Shown here piece after piece: positions 16,170 to 23,345 of a stretch of DNA of 23,345 nt. A program made the translations under genes and the position numbers. The notes under the pieces were generated by a model. That model worked only from the letters and a program-made list of their open reading frames with translations, ran no database searches and had not been told where the DNA came from. The stretch is taken from assembly GCA_016870675.1 (NCBI GenBank), contig VGAU01000002.1:1-23345 (forward strand), read 5' to 3'. Origin of the DNA: Actinomycetota bacterium. GTDB lineage: Bacteria > Actinomycetota > Humimicrobiia > Humimicrobiales > Humimicrobiaceae. Positions within the stretch are counted from its first letter, which is position 1. Each line of letters opens with the position of its first letter.

Positions 16170-17465
16170 CTATTCATGTCTTAATGAATCAATAGGGTTT
16201 AATCTAGCTGCTCTCATAGCGGGGAGGATGCCAAAAACCAGACCTATGACCGTAGAAAAAGACAGAGCCAGGATTATAGGAAAAGCAGTAATCAAGGAAC
16301 TTAAAGTAGTAAAGGTACCCAGTATCCATGTTACAAAACCTGCAAATCCAACTCCTATAATACCACCAGAAAGGCTTAAAACTACGCTTTCAGTTAAAAA
16401 CTGCGCTAAAATATCCCTGTTTTTAGCGCCAATTGCTTTTCTTATTCCGATTTCCCTTGTTCTTTCTGTTACCGATACAAACATAATATTCATAATCCCT
16501 ATTCCTCCTACCAGAAGTGAAATAGCGGCAATACTGGTCAGAGTGATAATAAGAATGTCGGTAACCGAGCTTGCTATTTCCAGCAGTTGAGTAGAGCTTC
16601 TTATCTCAAAATCATTGCTTTCTCCAGGTAATATATGGTGTTGTACCCTTAGTGTAGCTTTTGCTTCATCAATTGCCTGATCCATAACATCTTCACTTTC
16701 AACTTTTGCAATTATTTGATCGACTGTGTCCACACCATATATTTTGTTTTGTGCAGTTGTAATGGGAATATATACAGAATCATCTGGGCTCATACCAAAA
16801 GTAGAACCAGCTGACTTAAGAATACCCATTACCGTGAAATTCTTTCCATTTATTTTTACTTCCTCACCTACAGGGTTGGCCTTTCCAAAATAATTAGTTA
16901 CCACATTATATCCAAGAATAACTACATTTGATGAATTAGAAACATCGCTGGCAGTAAAAAAGCTTCCTTTATCCATTTCGTAGCTCTGAAGACTTAAATA
17001 ATCTTCAGTCGTAGCTGTTATACTTACATTTCCACTCCAGCTCATATAAGAAAAAGTAGAGTTGAAGCCGCTTAAAACAGGTACCACCTCATTCAGAAGC
17101 TTTGCCTTTTCTTTTAGAGCATCCACATCTTCCAGATACAGTTCTCCTGCTACAATTTCCTCATCCTCGTTATCTCCAAATCTTCTTGTAACCATAAAGC
17201 CTCCACCCTGCCCCGCATTAGATTCCATTCTAACTTCTCTATTACCTGCAAATACCTGTTCCCTACCTGGAGTAATGGTAATGACATTTGTACCCATACT
17301 CTGGATATTCTCTGTTATTGAGGCCTCGGCTCCTGCCCCTACAGACATAACTGCTACTACAGAACCTACTCCAATTATAATTCCGAGCATAGTCAGAAAT
17401 GATCTGAGCTTGTTCAGACCCAGAGATTTAAAAGCAATCTTTATATTTTCAAGTATTCTTTTCAT
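16170..17465 (-). CDS. MacB/YknZ-type ABC transporter permease (FtsX domain)
   Basis: This is the membrane subunit of a tripartite-type ABC exporter. The 431-residue protein has the MacB layout. Helix 1 lies near residues 20-43 (LRSFLTMLGIIIGVGSVVAV), followed by a large extracytoplasmic domain (~45-300). A C-terminal FtsX domain has three helices, including LLVGGIGIMNIMFVSVTERTREIGIRKAIGA and ending GILPAMRAARLNPIDSLRHE. After NVITITPGREQVFAG there is a Gly/Asn/Glu-rich insertion (~residues 70-105) that looks longer than usual for the family. The start overlaps the ATPase stop as ATGA (17462-17465). Such proteins couple ATP hydrolysis to export of peptides, lipids or antibiotics by a mechanotransmission mechanism. 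The substrate cannot be read from the sequence. Confidence 0.93.
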   Translation of the reverse strand: MKRILENIKIAFKSLGLNKLRSFLTMLGIIIGVGSVVAVMSVGAGAEASITENIQSMGTNVITITPGREQVFAGNREVRMESNAGQGGGFMVTRRFGDNEDEEIVAGELYLEDVDALKEKAKLLNEVVPVLSGFNSTFSYMSWSGNVSITATTEDYLSLQSYEMDKGSFFTASDVSNSSNVVILGYNVVTNYFGKANPVGEEVKINGKNFTVMGILKSAGSTFGMSPDDSVYIPITTAQNKIYGVDTVDQIIAKVESEDVMDQAIDEAKATLRVQHHILPGESNDFEIRSSTQLLEIASSVTDILIITLTSIAAISLLVGGIGIMNIMFVSVTERTREIGIRKAIGAKNRDILAQFLTESVVLSLSGGIIGVGFAGFVTWILGTFTTLSSLITAFPIILALSFSTVIGLVFGILPAMRAARLNPIDSLRHE

Positions 17466-18238
17466 GTTAAGGCATTCTCCCCTATGCTATTTATTTTGTC
17501 TTCCAGTTTAGGCATATTTTCCAGCTTTTCCTTTGCATTAGTTGGGCTGCTTATCTTTTCCTCTCCAGTTATAATACCATCTTTTAAATAAACTATTCTT
17601 CCGGCATGTCTTGCCAGATCAATTTCATGAGTTACAAATAAGATAGTTTTACCTTCCTTATTTAGATTCTGGAAAATGGCCATTATCTCTTCACCTGTTC
17701 TGGAATCAAGATTACCTGTCGGTTCATCAGCTAATATTATGGTAGGTTCATTAATCAGGGCTCTGGCAATAGCTACTCTCTGTCTCTGGCCTCCTGAAAG
17801 TTCGCTTGGCTTATGTCTCTCCCATTCTTTTAATCCAACAGAATCTATTACATCACTTATCAAATCTTTTCTGGATCTAGCCGGCTTTCCTTTTGAATAG
17901 ATTAAAGGAAGTTCTACGTTCCCTATAATATTGGTTCTTGACAGCAAATTAAATGTCTGGAATACAAATCCAACCTTTTTATTTCTAATCTCTGCCAGCT
18001 CGTTATCATTTAATTTAGCGACATCTTCATCTTCCAGCAAATAAGCCCCGGAAGTTGGGGTATCCAGACAACCTATTATATTCATAAGGGTAGATTTGCC
18101 TGATCCGGAGGGTCCCATTATGGTTAAGAATTCACCCCGGTTAATTTCAAGATTAATTCCATTTAATGCATTTACTCTTACACTGCCGATTTTATATATC
18201 TTGGTAACATTTTTAATATTTATAATTTTTTGATTCAT
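17462..18238 (-). CDS. ABC transporter ATP-binding protein (MacB/LolD/YknY type)
   Basis: This is the cytoplasmic ATPase that powers the adjacent permease. The 258-residue protein has all ABC motifs: Walker A GPSGSGKST (42-50), Q-loop FVFQTFNLL (91-99), signature LSGGQRQR (147-154), Walker B IILADEP (167-173) with Glu172, D-loop NLDS, and switch His204 in FVTHE. The TFNLL after the Q-loop and the DEPTGNLDS string are typical of the LolD/MacB/FtsE group. A ~35-residue charged tail after the nucleotide-binding domain (SSPTNAKEKLENMPKLEDK...) is unusual and of unknown role. It starts 29 bp after the adaptor gene and overlaps the permease by 4 bp. Confidence 0.96.
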   Translation of the reverse strand: MNQKIINIKNVTKIYKIGSVRVNALNGINLEINRGEFLTIMGPSGSGKSTLMNIIGCLDTPTSGAYLLEDEDVAKLNDNELAEIRNKKVGFVFQTFNLLSRTNIIGNVELPLIYSKGKPARSRKDLISDVIDSVGLKEWERHKPSELSGGQRQRVAIARALINEPTIILADEPTGNLDSRTGEEIMAIFQNLNKEGKTILFVTHEIDLARHAGRIVYLKDGIITGEEKISSPTNAKEKLENMPKLEDKINSIGENALT

Positions 18239-18267
18239 AATTTAATTTATCATCTTATATTTATTTA

Positions 18268-19692
18268 TTATATTCTTGAAGTTACAATTATGTCTCCTTC
18301 TTTCAGCCCGGAAGTTATTTCTATATAGTAGTAATCATTTATTCCTGTAGTTACTTCTACTTTTTTTACAGATTCTGCTATATTTTCCGGTTGCGCTTGT
18401 TTTGATACTAAAAGGTCGACATAACTTTTCTCATTTTCTTTATATACTGATTGAATAGGAACAATTAACACATTTTCTGCCTTTTCGGTTATAATATCAA
18501 CATTGGCTGAAAGTCCATTGTATATTTCAATTTCCTTGGTATCGTTAAATTTAACTACCACTTCAAAAGAAATTATCCCACCTTCATCTACAGGGATAGG
18601 TATGATTTTTTCAACCTTTCCTGAAAATTCATTATCTGGATAAGCATCCAGGGTAATGTATGTCTCTTCTCCTGATGAAACTTTTGAGATATCGGTTTCA
18701 CCTATTGTTGCTTTTATTAAAAAATCATTGCTAATTATTGAAATCATATTATTTCCACTACTTTGCTCGCCTATCTTAAAATCTGAGGAATAAACTATCC
18801 CATCATAGGGAGCATATAATATATAGTCATCCAGGTCTTTTTTAGCTGACTCAAAGTCCATTTTTGCAAGTTCTAATTTCATTTCTGCCTGGCCTATATT
18901 TTCCTTTACTAATTCTATTTGTACTTCTGCTGACTGCAGGCTAGATAAATCATTCCAATAAGTAGTAGATTGGCTTATTATCGATTGCTCATAGGAAGAC
19001 TCTGCTTGAGATGCAGATGAACTATTTGATGTTTTAATAGATTCCAGTTTCTCCTCTGCTGATTTTACATTTGATTCATATTGTGCCAGCTGCATATCAG
19101 TAGTAGCCGGGTCACTCTGTGCCAATGCCAGCATTTCTCTTGCTTCTTCTAGTGCCCGGTTGGCACTCTCGTATGATAGTTCTGCACTCTTGTTAGCATT
19201 TTCCAGGGAATTAAGCGCACTTTCCGTTGATTTCTCTGCCTTTTCAGTATTAAGACTTGCAAGCTGAATTGTAATGTGGTTTGCATCCAGAGCTTTCTGA
19301 TAATTTATTTTTGCTGTCCTAAGAGAGCTTTCTGATGACTCTATATCGCTTTCAATTTGTTCAAGGCGAAGCAATCCATCTGAGTTATCCACTTCTACAA
19401 GTATATCCCCCTTCCTGAAAGTGTCTCCCTTCTCCAAAGTTGATAATACCTCTCCTGTAACCTGTAGTGTGTAGGTATTTTGGACCTCTGAATCTATTGT
19501 ACCTGTAGTGGAAACAGTCTGGTAAATATTACTTCTTTGAACTTCAAATACTTCAACGCCCTGATCGGCTGTTTCTTCGGTAGAACCTGAAAAAGGTCCC
19601 ATCCCCATACAGGACACAGAGACAATTGAAATTAAAATGATGGTTAACACAGAAATTATAATAAGGATAGTTTTTCTTTTATTTATTTTCAT
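18268..19692 (-). CDS. HlyD/MacA/YknX-family periplasmic or extracellular adaptor
   Basis: This 474-residue membrane-anchored adaptor would link the ABC permease to the outside face. An N-terminal membrane segment (ILIIISVLTIILISIVSVSC, residues ~9-28) is followed by a weak lipobox-like SVSC, so lipid modification is possible but not convincing. Half of a lipoyl/barrel-sandwich domain (VSTTGTIDSEVQNTYTLQVTGEV) leads into a long Ser/Ala/Glu-rich coiled-coil hairpin (~residues 105-285). The second half follows (LYAPYDGIVYSSDFKIGEQ), then a beta-barrel (ITLDAYPDNEFSGKVEKI) and a membrane-proximal domain (VEVTTGINDYYYIEITSGLKEGDIIV). A strong AAGGGGG Shine-Dalgarno precedes the ATG by 4-5 nt. It is the first gene of the efflux operon. 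In monoderms the comparable Bacillus YknXYZ system protects against a toxin; that function is not shown here. Confidence 0.93.
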   Translation of the reverse strand: MKINKRKTILIIISVLTIILISIVSVSCMGMGPFSGSTEETADQGVEVFEVQRSNIYQTVSTTGTIDSEVQNTYTLQVTGEVLSTLEKGDTFRKGDILVEVDNSDGLLRLEQIESDIESSESSLRTAKINYQKALDANHITIQLASLNTEKAEKSTESALNSLENANKSAELSYESANRALEEAREMLALAQSDPATTDMQLAQYESNVKSAEEKLESIKTSNSSSASQAESSYEQSIISQSTTYWNDLSSLQSAEVQIELVKENIGQAEMKLELAKMDFESAKKDLDDYILYAPYDGIVYSSDFKIGEQSSGNNMISIISNDFLIKATIGETDISKVSSGEETYITLDAYPDNEFSGKVEKIIPIPVDEGGIISFEVVVKFNDTKEIEIYNGLSANVDIITEKAENVLIVPIQSVYKENEKSYVDLLVSKQAQPENIAESVKKVEVTTGINDYYYIEITSGLKEGDIIVTSRI

Positions 19693-19752
19693 CTTTCCCC
19701 CTTTTTATGTTTTTGGAAAAATTATATTAAAAAAAAATGAAGAAATTTTGGA

Positions 19753-19923
19753 GTGAATATTCCATATACTTTAAAAGCCCTTCAGGAAATCTCCAGAAAA
19801 TCTTCATGTTCTTCTGCTACAGTAAGGATGTTAACATCTGGAAAGGCGATATTTGAAGACCATGCAAAAAGTGCAGCTGTTGAATTTTACTACTCCATTA
19901 ACCTTAAAAAGGAGGTGGTCTGA
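19753..19923 (+). other. Short open frame (56 codons, GTG) or gene remnant, unrecognised
   Basis: A GTG-started frame encodes a 56-residue product (includes YTLKALQEIS and AIFEDHAKSAAVEFYYSI) ending in TGA. The opposite strand (19886-19782) reads AFPDVNILTVAEEHEDFLEI in an open stretch bounded by stops, which also looks protein-like. Only one of the two can be genuine. Neither has a good ribosome-binding site, so a decayed gene is as likely as a small protein. I do not recognise either. Confidence 0.2.
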
Positions 19924-19954
19924 CTTAACAACAAAAAATTATAAATAACGTAGC

Positions 19955-19991
19955 ATCAAAAAAACGGGCAAGTTATATTCCTTGCCCGTTT
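19955..19991 (-). terminator. Rho-independent terminator of the pheST-hydrolase operon
   Basis: A perfect 11-bp stem AAACGGGCAAG (19962-19972) / CTTGCCCGTTT (19981-19991) encloses an 8-nt loop. On the minus strand the 3' arm runs into a continuous U tract (CCCGTTTTTTT). It lies ~55 bp after the stop of the metallo-hydrolase gene. The plus-strand side lacks a comparable U run, so it works for the minus strand. Confidence 0.92.
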
Positions 19992-20044
19992 GAGTTTTAT
20001 AACTTTAAAATATATTTATTCTTCTGTAAATTCATAATTTATTT

Positions 20045-20773
20045 TCATAATTCCATCCTATACCCGTCATAAGCTACTATCACGTTAATTTTTCCTTCTG
20101 TATATTCCTCCAGCCTGCCTGCAAGTTCTTTTTTATCCATAGTAACTATTTGTTTCCCACAGTGGGTCACAATTAAACTGTCAATATTATATTTTTTACA
20201 CCATTCTATCATAGTCTTAATTCTGGTATGCCCGTATAGTTTGCCCTCTTTTCTTCTAACCATATTTATATTAATACTGGAGCCATCGGCAATCAGCAGG
20301 TCAACATCTTTTAATACTACGCCCTTATCTTCCTCAAAATCCAGTATGTCAGGGGCATAAATTATAGTCTTATCTCCTTTAATTTTATATCCTACCGCAG
20401 GGCACCTCAGGGAATGAATTACTTTATATGCAGTAATCTGCATATTTTTAAGCCTGTATTCCCTGCCGCCTTCGATAATCCTGTAATTTATAGGTTTATA
20501 TTTGCCGTAATCAAGGGTAATTTTGGTCAGATAGACCGGAATGTTTATTCTTTTTTCTTCTTCTATTGTCCATATATAATGGTCGGGATGGGCATGAGTT
20601 ATTAAAATGAAATCAAAATCATTTATTTTATTTATCAGTTGTGGATTATATTTTATACCGAAATCAATAAGTGCACTTGTTTTTTTATATCTTATAATTA
20701 GAGATGAGTGATACTTATGTTCTGTGCTGCTTTCTTCAATCTCACCTCTTGTGCCTGGAAACTCGATTATCAT
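20045..20773 (-). CDS. Metallo-beta-lactamase-fold hydrolase
   Basis: This is a 242-residue cytoplasmic metal-dependent hydrolase. It has the HxHxDH motif THAHPDH (His60, His62, Asp64, His65), further probable metal ligands His120 (VIHSLRCPAVGY) and Asp142 (YAPDILDF), and a late His204 in IVTHCGKQ. The layout, with PGTRGEIEESS... near the N-terminus and GYKIKGDKTIIYAPD, resembles PhnP/RNase Z-like phosphodiesterases acting on nucleotides or cyclic phosphates, but the substrate is not clear. It begins 7 bp after pheT, so it is co-transcribed and probably translationally coupled, and ends before a strong terminator. A link to tRNA or nucleotide metabolism is suggested only by this position. Confidence 0.88.
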   Translation of the reverse strand: MIIEFPGTRGEIEESSTEHKYHSSLIIRYKKTSALIDFGIKYNPQLINKINDFDFILITHAHPDHYIWTIEEEKRINIPVYLTKITLDYGKYKPINYRIIEGGREYRLKNMQITAYKVIHSLRCPAVGYKIKGDKTIIYAPDILDFEEDKGVVLKDVDLLIADGSSININMVRRKEGKLYGHTRIKTMIEWCKKYNIDSLIVTHCGKQIVTMDKKELAGRLEEYTEGKINVIVAYDGYRMEL

Positions 20774-20780
20774 ATTTTAT

Positions 20781-23186
20781 TTATTCTCTAATCCTGGCAT
20801 TAAATTTCCTGCCTAAACTTTCCAGTATTCTATTTACTATTATCTCTATCTCTATGTCCTTTAAAGTTCTGGCGTCATCCCTGAAACTCAGGGAGTAAGC
20901 CATACTTTTCTTGTCCTTTTCTATCTGTTCCCCTCTGTATATATCGAAAAGTCTTATCTTTTTAAGCAGTGCTGTCCCGCTTTCTTTTATTTCATTTACA
21001 ATATCTTCACTCTTTATTTTATTATCAACTACAATCGCAAGATCAATATCTATAGAAGGAAATGCAGGTATGAATTTATATTTTTTTGTCTCTTTTATAT
21101 TATTTATAAATCTATCCATATCCAGTTCCATATAATAGGCATCCTGTCCGGTTTCAGTCTCCTCTATTATTACCGGGTGAATTTTACCAATTATTCCCAC
21201 ATCCAGATCTTCAATGTTGACTATTCCGCTGATCCTGGGGTGGAAAAATCTGTACTGTCTCTCTTTTATCCTTAAACTGCCAGAAGGATAATATCTCTTG
21301 CATATAAATTCTAAAATACCTTTCAGATCATAAAAATCAAAAGCTTTTTCCTTTTCATTCCATCCTTTCTGTACTGCTTTTCCGGTTAATATTACTCCGA
21401 GCATATTTATTTCAAAAGGCAATTTACCAGAACTGTTTTTCTTAAAAACTTTTGATATCTCAAATATTCCAATATCTTTTATATTATGGTTAATGTTATC
21501 TTTAATATTTTTCATAAGTGCCGGAAGAAGCATTGGCCTTAACAGCTTGAAATCTTCATTAATAGGATTTAATATCTCTACATTATTCTTATACCCATCT
21601 TCCAGATTTATTTTAAATTTTTTAAGTGATTCAGCACTAATAAAAGAATAGTTTATAACTTCAACCAGTCCAATATAACAAAGAGCCTGTTTGATATCTT
21701 TAATTGTTTTCTGATATAGACTATATTTCCCACGCCTGTCGCTTGCTGAAGTAGGAATAGAATCCAACCTGTCGTACCCATAAATTCTTGCTACTTCTTC
21801 AACAAGATCGATCTCTCTTTCAAGATCTTCATATCTAAAAGAAGGAATAGTTGCCTCTATGATATTATCTTTTATTCTGTTACTGATTTTTAAATTTGTA
21901 AGAATGCCGGATATCAAACCTGCATCAATATCTTTGCCCAGAACCTTGCCGACTTTGCCTGCCCTTAAATTAATTTTTCTTTCTCTTTCTACTTTTTTAA
22001 AATTATCATATATACATTCTTCCGCTTTAAAATTGGCCACCTTTTCTAGCAGATATTCAAACCTACATATTGCAAATACAGTAAGCATTGGGTCAATTTT
22101 TTTTTCAAACCTATTTGAAGCTTCCGACCGGAGCCCAATTTTTTTAGAAGTCCTCATTATGGAAGGTCCGTAAAAATTTGCCGATTCCAGTAATACATTT
22201 TTTGTATTCTCACTTATTTCAGTATCCTTTCCACCCATTATACCAGCAATAGCCACAGCTTTATCTTCATCTGCTATTACCAGTGCATCATCATCCAGTA
22301 TCCTTATGGAATCATCAATAGTTTTTATATTCTCCCCTTTTCCTGCTCTTCTGACTATAATCTTATTTGAATATAACATGTCTTTATCAAAAGCATGCAG
22401 CGGTTGACCGGTTTCCAGCATAACATAATTAGTCAGGTCAACAATTAAATCTATTGGTCTTACATCACATAGGATAAGCCTGTTTTTAAGCCATTGAGGC
22501 GACTGGTTGTTAGATATATTTCTAAAAAGTTTTGCCGAATATCTAGGGCAAAGATTATAATCATCTATTTCAATTTTAAATTTAGAATCTATATTCAGCC
22601 TTTTTTGAAAATCATATTCACCAATTATAAGTTCAGCGCCAATTAAAGCGCTGATTTCTCTTGCAATTCCTATTACACTCAGGCAATCAGGCCTATTGGG
22701 CGTGATCTCAAGCTCCAGTACAACATCATCCAGGCCAACTGATTTTGAGAAACTATCACCTACCTCACAACTATTATCAAGAATCATAATACCTTCTGAT
22801 TCGGAAGAAAGACCTAATTCCATTTCTGAGCACATCATTCCTTCTGAAATCTGGCCTCTTATCTTATTTTTTCTTATAGTAATATCCTTAACTTTTGCTC
22901 CGGGCAGCGCTACAGCAACTCTATCTTCCTTTTTAAAATTTTTAGCGCCACAAACTATACTCAATTTACTTGATCCAATGTCTACTTCACATAATGATAA
23001 TTTATCAGAATCAGGATGGGGAGAAAAATCAACGACTCTACCAATAACTATATCCTTATATTTACCACCTATATATTCAACTTTTTTTACTTCAGTTCCA
23101 CTCATAGTCAGAGCGCTTGCAATATTTTCAGGTTCAAGCCTTTCAGCATTTAAAAATTCGCCTATCCAGTTTAATGTTACTTTCAA
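20781..23186 (-). CDS. pheT: Phenylalanyl-tRNA synthetase beta subunit
   Basis: PheT is the large subunit of the alpha2-beta2 enzyme that charges tRNA-Phe. The 801-residue protein has the bacterial domain order: N-terminal LNWIGEFL; the OB-fold tRNA-binding domain (~40-150, FSPHPDSDKLSLCEVDIG); the B3/B4 editing domain (~210-370, with QPLHAFDKDM); B5 (~400-470); the catalytic-like core (EEVARIYGYDRLDSIPTS); and a C-terminal FDX-ACB domain (~705-801, AFPSIDIDLAIVVD to FNARIRE). Translation starts at TTG (23186-23184), supported by the family N-terminus; GAGGG lies about 11 nt upstream, a long spacing. It follows pheS by 99 bp that contain a perfect 14-bp palindrome. Confidence 0.97.
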   Translation of the reverse strand: MKVTLNWIGEFLNAERLEPENIASALTMSGTEVKKVEYIGGKYKDIVIGRVVDFSPHPDSDKLSLCEVDIGSSKLSIVCGAKNFKKEDRVAVALPGAKVKDITIRKNKIRGQISEGMMCSEMELGLSSESEGIMILDNSCEVGDSFSKSVGLDDVVLELEITPNRPDCLSVIGIAREISALIGAELIIGEYDFQKRLNIDSKFKIEIDDYNLCPRYSAKLFRNISNNQSPQWLKNRLILCDVRPIDLIVDLTNYVMLETGQPLHAFDKDMLYSNKIIVRRAGKGENIKTIDDSIRILDDDALVIADEDKAVAIAGIMGGKDTEISENTKNVLLESANFYGPSIMRTSKKIGLRSEASNRFEKKIDPMLTVFAICRFEYLLEKVANFKAEECIYDNFKKVERERKINLRAGKVGKVLGKDIDAGLISGILTNLKISNRIKDNIIEATIPSFRYEDLEREIDLVEEVARIYGYDRLDSIPTSASDRRGKYSLYQKTIKDIKQALCYIGLVEVINYSFISAESLKKFKINLEDGYKNNVEILNPINEDFKLLRPMLLPALMKNIKDNINHNIKDIGIFEISKVFKKNSSGKLPFEINMLGVILTGKAVQKGWNEKEKAFDFYDLKGILEFICKRYYPSGSLRIKERQYRFFHPRISGIVNIEDLDVGIIGKIHPVIIEETETGQDAYYMELDMDRFINNIKETKKYKFIPAFPSIDIDLAIVVDNKIKSEDIVNEIKESGTALLKKIRLFDIYRGEQIEKDKKSMAYSLSFRDDARTLKDIEIEIIVNRILESLGRKFNARIRE

Positions 23187-23241
23187 TCTTTAAGCTTCCC
23201 TCTCTATTAAATATTTCCTTAAGATAAAGATTATTTTAAAA

Positions 23242-23255
23242 GATAACCGGTTATC
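23242..23255. repeat. Perfect 14-bp palindrome between pheS and pheT
   Basis: GATAACCGGTTATC lies in the 99-bp gap between the pheS stop and the pheT start. It could fold into a weak 5-bp hairpin with a CCGG loop, followed by TTTT on the minus strand, or act as a protein-binding site. It is the only non-AT palindrome in this spacer; its role is unknown. Confidence 0.5.
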
Positions 23256-23285
23256 AAACATATATCAGATTAATGATATTGGAAG

Positions 23286-23345
23286 TTAAAATTGATTGAT
23301 AAATCTCAGGTCATTTTCGAAAAATAACCTTAAATCATCAATGCC
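23286..23345 (-). CDS. pheS: Phenylalanyl-tRNA synthetase alpha subunit, C-terminal end (partial)
   Basis: The last 19 codons are GIDDLRLFFENDLRFINQF and a stop (TAA, 23288-23286), running off the right window edge. This matches the conserved C-terminus of bacterial PheS, where a glycine-aspartate-arginine segment precedes a terminal NDLRFL-type helix. The location directly upstream of pheT on the same strand confirms it. The catalytic body lies outside the window. Confidence 0.9.
   Translation of the reverse strand, partial: GIDDLRLFFENDLRFINQF

Larger units (their letters stand above)
19693..20044. other. 352-bp intergenic region without a recognised gene
   Basis: The right part holds the Rho-independent terminator of the pheST-hydrolase operon (19955-19991). 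The left part should contain the efflux operon promoter. A TATAAT hexamer on the minus strand at 19726-19721 is a plausible -10 box, but no good -35 box is 16-18 bp upstream. The middle (about 19750-19924) has unusual, protein-like reading frames on both strands and may be a gene remnant. A near-consensus Shine-Dalgarno string (AAAAAGGAGGTGGTC, plus strand 19906-19920) is followed by no start codon or open frame. Confidence 0.6.

Noticed and set aside
20013..20048. 10-codon frame overlapping the hydrolase stop as ATGA
   Set aside because: Its product (MKINYEFTEE) is too short to support as a gene without other evidence.
22696..23193. 165-codon plus-strand open frame opposite the pheT 5' end
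   Set aside because: It is the complementary shadow of the well-supported PheT N-terminal and OB-fold domain and is rich in Ser/Leu, as such shadows are.
1..23345. tRNA, rRNA, CRISPR arrays, transposases, prophage genes
   Set aside because: None seen by eye on either strand; spacers are short and AT-rich. A dedicated tRNA and ncRNA scan was not possible here.

Overview
The window is AT-rich DNA, densely coding, with nearly all genes on the minus strand. The only plus-strand gene is the 3' end of a penicillin-binding protein at the left edge. There are no rRNA or tRNA genes, transposases or CRISPR arrays that I can see. The gene order pheS-pheT ... argC-argJ-argB-argD-argF-argR-argG-argH is, from memory, the order of the actinobacterial chromosome (for example Mycobacterium tuberculosis, where pheST lies just upstream of argC). 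A class A penicillin-binding protein with four PASTA domains also fits a Gram-positive-type wall. The low GC content would make this an atypical, probably deep-branching and uncultured relative of Actinobacteria. That assignment is inference, and a low-GC Firmicutes-like lineage is the main alternative.

Read in the direction of transcription (right to left). (1) 23345-20045: the 3' end of pheS, complete pheT with a TTG start, and a metallo-beta-lactamase-fold hydrolase 7 bp behind pheT, closed by a strong Rho-independent terminator (19955-19991). (2) 20044-19693: a 352-bp stretch with no recognised gene, holding that terminator and a short protein-like remnant. (3) 19692-13797: an efflux and signalling module. 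It comprises an HlyD/YknX-type adaptor, a LolD/MacB-type ABC ATPase, a MacB-type permease (the ATPase and permease overlap by ATGA), an OmpR-family response regulator, a sensor histidine kinase split by a 2-bp frameshift exactly at its phospho-accepting histidine, and an unrecognised 109-residue two-helix membrane protein. (4) 13590-12727: a lone FkbM-type methyltransferase. (5) 12726-3930: the arginine operon argCJBDFRGH, with a consensus-like promoter overlapped by a 30-bp palindrome in front of argC, and with its own repressor gene argR inside. Spacing is tight throughout (4-bp, 11-bp and 1-bp junctions). (6) 3905-1563: a U32-family Fe-S protein following argH by 24 bp. (7) 1-1562: the penicillin-binding protein, convergent with the U32 gene. 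The 82 bp between them are built largely of two short tandem duplications.

The arg genes cover the route from N-acetylglutamyl phosphate to arginine. ArgJ recycles the acetyl group, which would make a separate acetylornithine deacetylase unnecessary, and ArgR with arginine is the expected repressor. The most notable points are the frameshift at the histidine kinase H-box, the palindromic argC operator candidate, and the insertion of the efflux/two-component block and FkbM gene between pheST and arg, which are otherwise neighbours in Actinobacteria.
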